A program made the position numbers and the translations under genes. From positions 1-8,815 of the forward strand of contig JAATFN010000154.1 in NCBI GenBank assembly GCA_015655165.1: DNA of 8,815 bases. Direction: 5' to 3'. This DNA is from Betaproteobacteria bacterium. GTDB taxonomy: Bacteria; Pseudomonadota; Gammaproteobacteria; Burkholderiales; Burkholderiaceae_D. This document shows positions 7,207-8,815 of the stretch, in pieces; within the stretch, counting starts at the first letter, position 1; each line of letters begins with the position of its first letter. Under the pieces are notes generated by a model. It ran no database searches and was not told the DNA's origin. It saw nothing but the letters and a program-made list of their open reading frames with translations.

Positions 7207-7218
7207 AAAGTATAACTG
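7207..7218 (-). promoter_or_regulatory. Possible -10 element for the LysR gene
   Basis: On the minus strand TATACT, in the complement of the stretch around 7209-7214, matches the -10 consensus at five of six positions and lies about 50 bp before the LysR start. No recognisable -35 lies 16-18 bp upstream. The 110-bp gap between the membrane-protein gene and the LysR gene leaves room for a separate promoter, but this one is weak. Confidence 0.22.
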
Positions 7219-7269
7219 CAAACCCAACAGAGGAAGACTTGCGACTTCAGATCGTCAATGCAATCTCGA

Positions 7270-7515
7270 TTAATGCCCCCGCCACCAGATCCCCCAAGCA
7301 AGTGCGGTCGGTATCAGCAGCAACACAAGGTGGATTGGTAACTCCTCAGACACACTATATCCATGAGATAAACCAATACGCAGGTTCCAGACAACAACAC
7401 CTACCCAAACAACTGTAAAAATACACACAGCTAGGGTACGATGCACGACAGGAACCAGCCAAAGCAGCAGGCAAGCCAACGCCATGCCTGCTGCAACAAG
7501 TATCATTGTACGCAT
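7270..7515 (-). CDS. Small three-helix inner-membrane protein downstream of the SDR
   Basis: This is an 81-residue, very hydrophobic protein with three likely membrane helices at about 4-24, 27-46 and 60-77. Short polar loops separate them (VVHRT; RIGLSHGYSVSEEL), and the tail is WWRGH. I start at the ATG at 7515, 7 nt past the SDR stop, because the Met-Arg start leads directly into the first helix. The ATG at 7543-7545 would add ten residues and overlap the SDR by 23 bp. Neither start has a good Shine-Dalgarno sequence, so translation may be coupled to the SDR. I do not recognise the family. The tight spacing indicates co-transcription with the SDR, but says nothing firm about function. Confidence 0.75.
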   Translation of the reverse strand: MRTMILVAAGMALACLLLWLVPVVHRTLAVCIFTVVWVGVVVWNLRIGLSHGYSVSEELPIHLVLLLIPTALAWGIWWRGH

Positions 7516-7522
7516 ACCAATA

Positions 7523-8296
7523 TCACTTGGTCGTATAACCACCATTGATTAAGATGGTCTGGCCTGTAATCCACCAACCATCACTCACCAAATGGCGAAT
7601 AAAAGGTACCACATCCTCGATATCTGTCAGGCCCGTCTTGGAAAATGACGATAATGCCGCTGCCGACTTGTGATAGGCCACAGCATCCGCACCCTCTGCC
7701 GGATAGAAAAACGATGTATCCATCGGGCCCGGGCCTACCGCCGTAACAGAGATGCCACGTGCCCCGAATTCTTTTGCTGCGGCGCGCGTAAAGTGTTCCA
7801 CGGGCGCTTTGGTCCCGGCATAGGCAGCATAAAAGGGAGTGAATGCGCCCAACAGTGAACTCACCAACGTCACAATCTTGCCGTGGTCATTGACATGCTT
7901 GCCAGCTTCTTTCAAAAAAAAGAACGCTGCTTTACTATTAACCGCTGTCATATCGTCATATTCCGCTTCCGACACGTCGGCAATCGCTTTCTTTAACACC
8001 TTCCCCACCGTATTAATCGCAATGTCCGGCCGGCCTACCGCAGCAATGGTATCGGCAAAGAGCTTTTCAATTGCAGCGGCTGTTGTCAAGTCACCTTGTA
8101 GCGCGACTGCCTTGGCACCTGTTTGTTCAATCGCTGCTACCGTCGCTTCGGCGTCTACCCTCGATGCCACACTGTTATAGTGGATGACAACTGCCTTTGC
8201 ACCTTGTGTGGCCAAATCACGGGCAATTAAGCCACCCAGGTTTTTTGCACCGCCGGTAATCAGTGCAACCTTGCCTTTGATGGAATGGTCTGCCAT
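7523..8296 (-). CDS. Short-chain dehydrogenase/reductase (SDR), substrate unknown
   Basis: This is predicted to be a cytoplasmic NAD(P)(H)-dependent oxidoreductase of the classical SDR type; 257 residues is normal. A Rossmann fold starts with ALITGGAKNLGG (11-22), the glycine-rich cofactor loop. GDL (68-70) and INTVG (94-98, in place of the usual NNAG) follow. The likely catalytic residues are N120, S146, Y159 and K163 (YAGTK). VGPGPMDTSFF (188-197) and the C-terminal WWITGQTILINGGY are also classical features. The loop after strand 2 reads VIHYNS, which suggests but does not prove NADP use. AAGGA (complement of 8303-8307) lies 6 nt before the ATG. An A8 run (7914-7921) sits in the codons for FFFLK. 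A perfect palindrome lies 75-91 bp upstream of the start, and a small membrane protein and a LysR regulator follow. Confidence 0.95.
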   Translation of the reverse strand: MADHSIKGKVALITGGAKNLGGLIARDLATQGAKAVVIHYNSVASRVDAEATVAAIEQTGAKAVALQGDLTTAAAIEKLFADTIAAVGRPDIAINTVGKVLKKAIADVSEAEYDDMTAVNSKAAFFFLKEAGKHVNDHGKIVTLVSSLLGAFTPFYAAYAGTKAPVEHFTRAAAKEFGARGISVTAVGPGPMDTSFFYPAEGADAVAYHKSAAALSSFSKTGLTDIEDVVPFIRHLVSDGWWITGQTILINGGYTTK

Positions 8297-8370
8297 AAAG
8301 AATCCTTATTAATAATCAAATAAAGACTTCAGCTTAAAGCAACACGACACAATAAAGAAACATGGTCAAA

Positions 8371-8387
8371 CTGGATAGACTATCCAG
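8371..8387. promoter_or_regulatory. Perfect 17-bp palindrome upstream of the SDR (probable operator)
   Basis: CTGGATAG-A-CTATCCAG has two perfect 8-bp arms around one base. It lies 75-91 bp upstream of the SDR start and 32 bp past the xth stop. On the minus strand TTGTTA, 16 bp, then GATAGT (the last inside the palindrome) would be a modest promoter whose -10 the bound protein would cover. No proper T-run follows, so it is unlikely to be a terminator. The binding protein is unknown; the nearby LysR regulator is the obvious candidate. Confidence 0.6.
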
Positions 8388-8419
8388 AAAAACAGCCTAA
8401 TAACAATAATGACACATGC

Positions 8420-8815
8420 TCAAAGCGTCCAGTCATACTCCATTGTCAATGGCGCGTGATCACTGAACCGCTGTGCCTTATAAACAGAAGCTGTCTTGAC
8501 CGATTGTCCGATATCGGGTGTGGCTACCTGATAATCGATACGCCACCCGACATTCTTGGCCCATGCCTGACCACGATTACTCCACCATGTATAAGCGTCA
8601 CCGGTGGTATCAGGATACAAATGCCGGTAAGTATCAATCCAGCCTTGGTCATCTAACACACGTGTCATCCATGCACGCTCTTGTGGCAGAAAACCGCTGT
8701 TTTTAAGGTTCCCCTTCCAGTTCTTGAGATCGATTTCCTTGTGTGCAATATTCCAGTCGCCACAAATAATGACTTCCCTGCCACGATCACGCAATGCTTC
8801 CATATGCCGATAGAA
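8420..8815 (-). CDS. xth: Exodeoxyribonuclease III (AP endonuclease), C-terminal half; 5' end outside window
   Basis: This enzyme nicks DNA at abasic sites and removes 3'-blocking groups in base-excision repair, in the cytoplasm. The frame is open to the window edge and gives 131 residues of about 255-260. ICGDWNIAHKEIDLKNWKGN (17-36 of the fragment) contains the catalytic Asp20 and Asn22. YTWWSNRGQAWAKNVGWRIDYQ (75-96) carries the WRID motif, and SDHAPLT (118-124) holds the conserved Asp-His pair of the metal centre. The ATG at 8803 is an internal Met, because FYRH upstream of it is also in frame. Codon use resembles the neighbours. No T-run terminator was seen after the stop. Confidence 0.95.
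   Translation of the reverse strand, partial: FYRHMEALRDRGREVIICGDWNIAHKEIDLKNWKGNLKNSGFLPQERAWMTRVLDDQGWIDTYRHLYPDTTGDAYTWWSNRGQAWAKNVGWRIDYQVATPDIGQSVKTASVYKAQRFSDHAPLTMEYDWTL

Noticed and set aside
7839..8180. A 113-codon + strand ORF opposite the SDR gene.
   Set aside because: It is antisense to the SDR catalytic region and its composition mirrors the complementary codons. There is no independent support.
8371..8387. The 17-bp palindrome as a Rho-independent terminator for xth.
   Set aside because: Only three Ts follow the stem on the minus strand and the loop would be three bases. The sequence fits an operator better.

Overview
The window looks like a core-genome segment of a beta-proteobacterium. 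GatA, GatB, PyrE and the DUF4124 protein all read like Burkholderiales sequences, possibly Oxalobacteraceae. A few lines that I counted by hand gave about 42-52% G+C, which is moderate to low for that order. The genus cannot be fixed from sequence alone. There are no RNA genes, insertion sequences, CRISPR arrays or phage genes.

Layout. Positions 1-2378 (+ strand) hold the 3' part of gatA and a complete gatB, which encode subunits of the tRNA-dependent amidotransferase. A strong, apparently bidirectional terminator (2413-2454) separates them from everything downstream. All remaining genes lie on the minus strand. In transcription order (right to left) they are: the C-terminal half of an exonuclease III (xth, cut by the window end); a short-chain dehydrogenase (SDR); a small three-helix membrane protein; a LysR-type regulator; pyrE; a secreted DUF4124 coiled-coil protein; a 463-bp stretch with only a doubtful small ORF; a small secreted beta-rich protein; and a NodT/OprM-like outer-membrane efflux lipoprotein.

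How the parts relate. gatAB, pyrE, xth and the DUF4124 gene are housekeeping genes, which from memory often lie near one another in Burkholderiales. The SDR/membrane protein/LysR block, and the efflux lipoprotein with the small secreted gene, look like accessory units placed among them. The efflux lipoprotein has no inner-membrane pump or adaptor gene beside it.

Most interesting non-coding signals: (1) a perfect 17-bp palindrome (8371-8387) upstream of the SDR, whose 8-bp core TGGATAGA recurs at the starts of the LysR gene and pyrE; (2) a possible pyrE leader, in which a 7-bp-stem hairpin sequesters the strongest Shine-Dalgarno sequence in the window, that sequence precedes a 24-codon upstream ORF at ideal spacing, and the ORF's stop overlaps the probable GTG start of pyrE. 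No clearly new multi-gene system is visible; the pyrE leader and the palindrome are the best leads.
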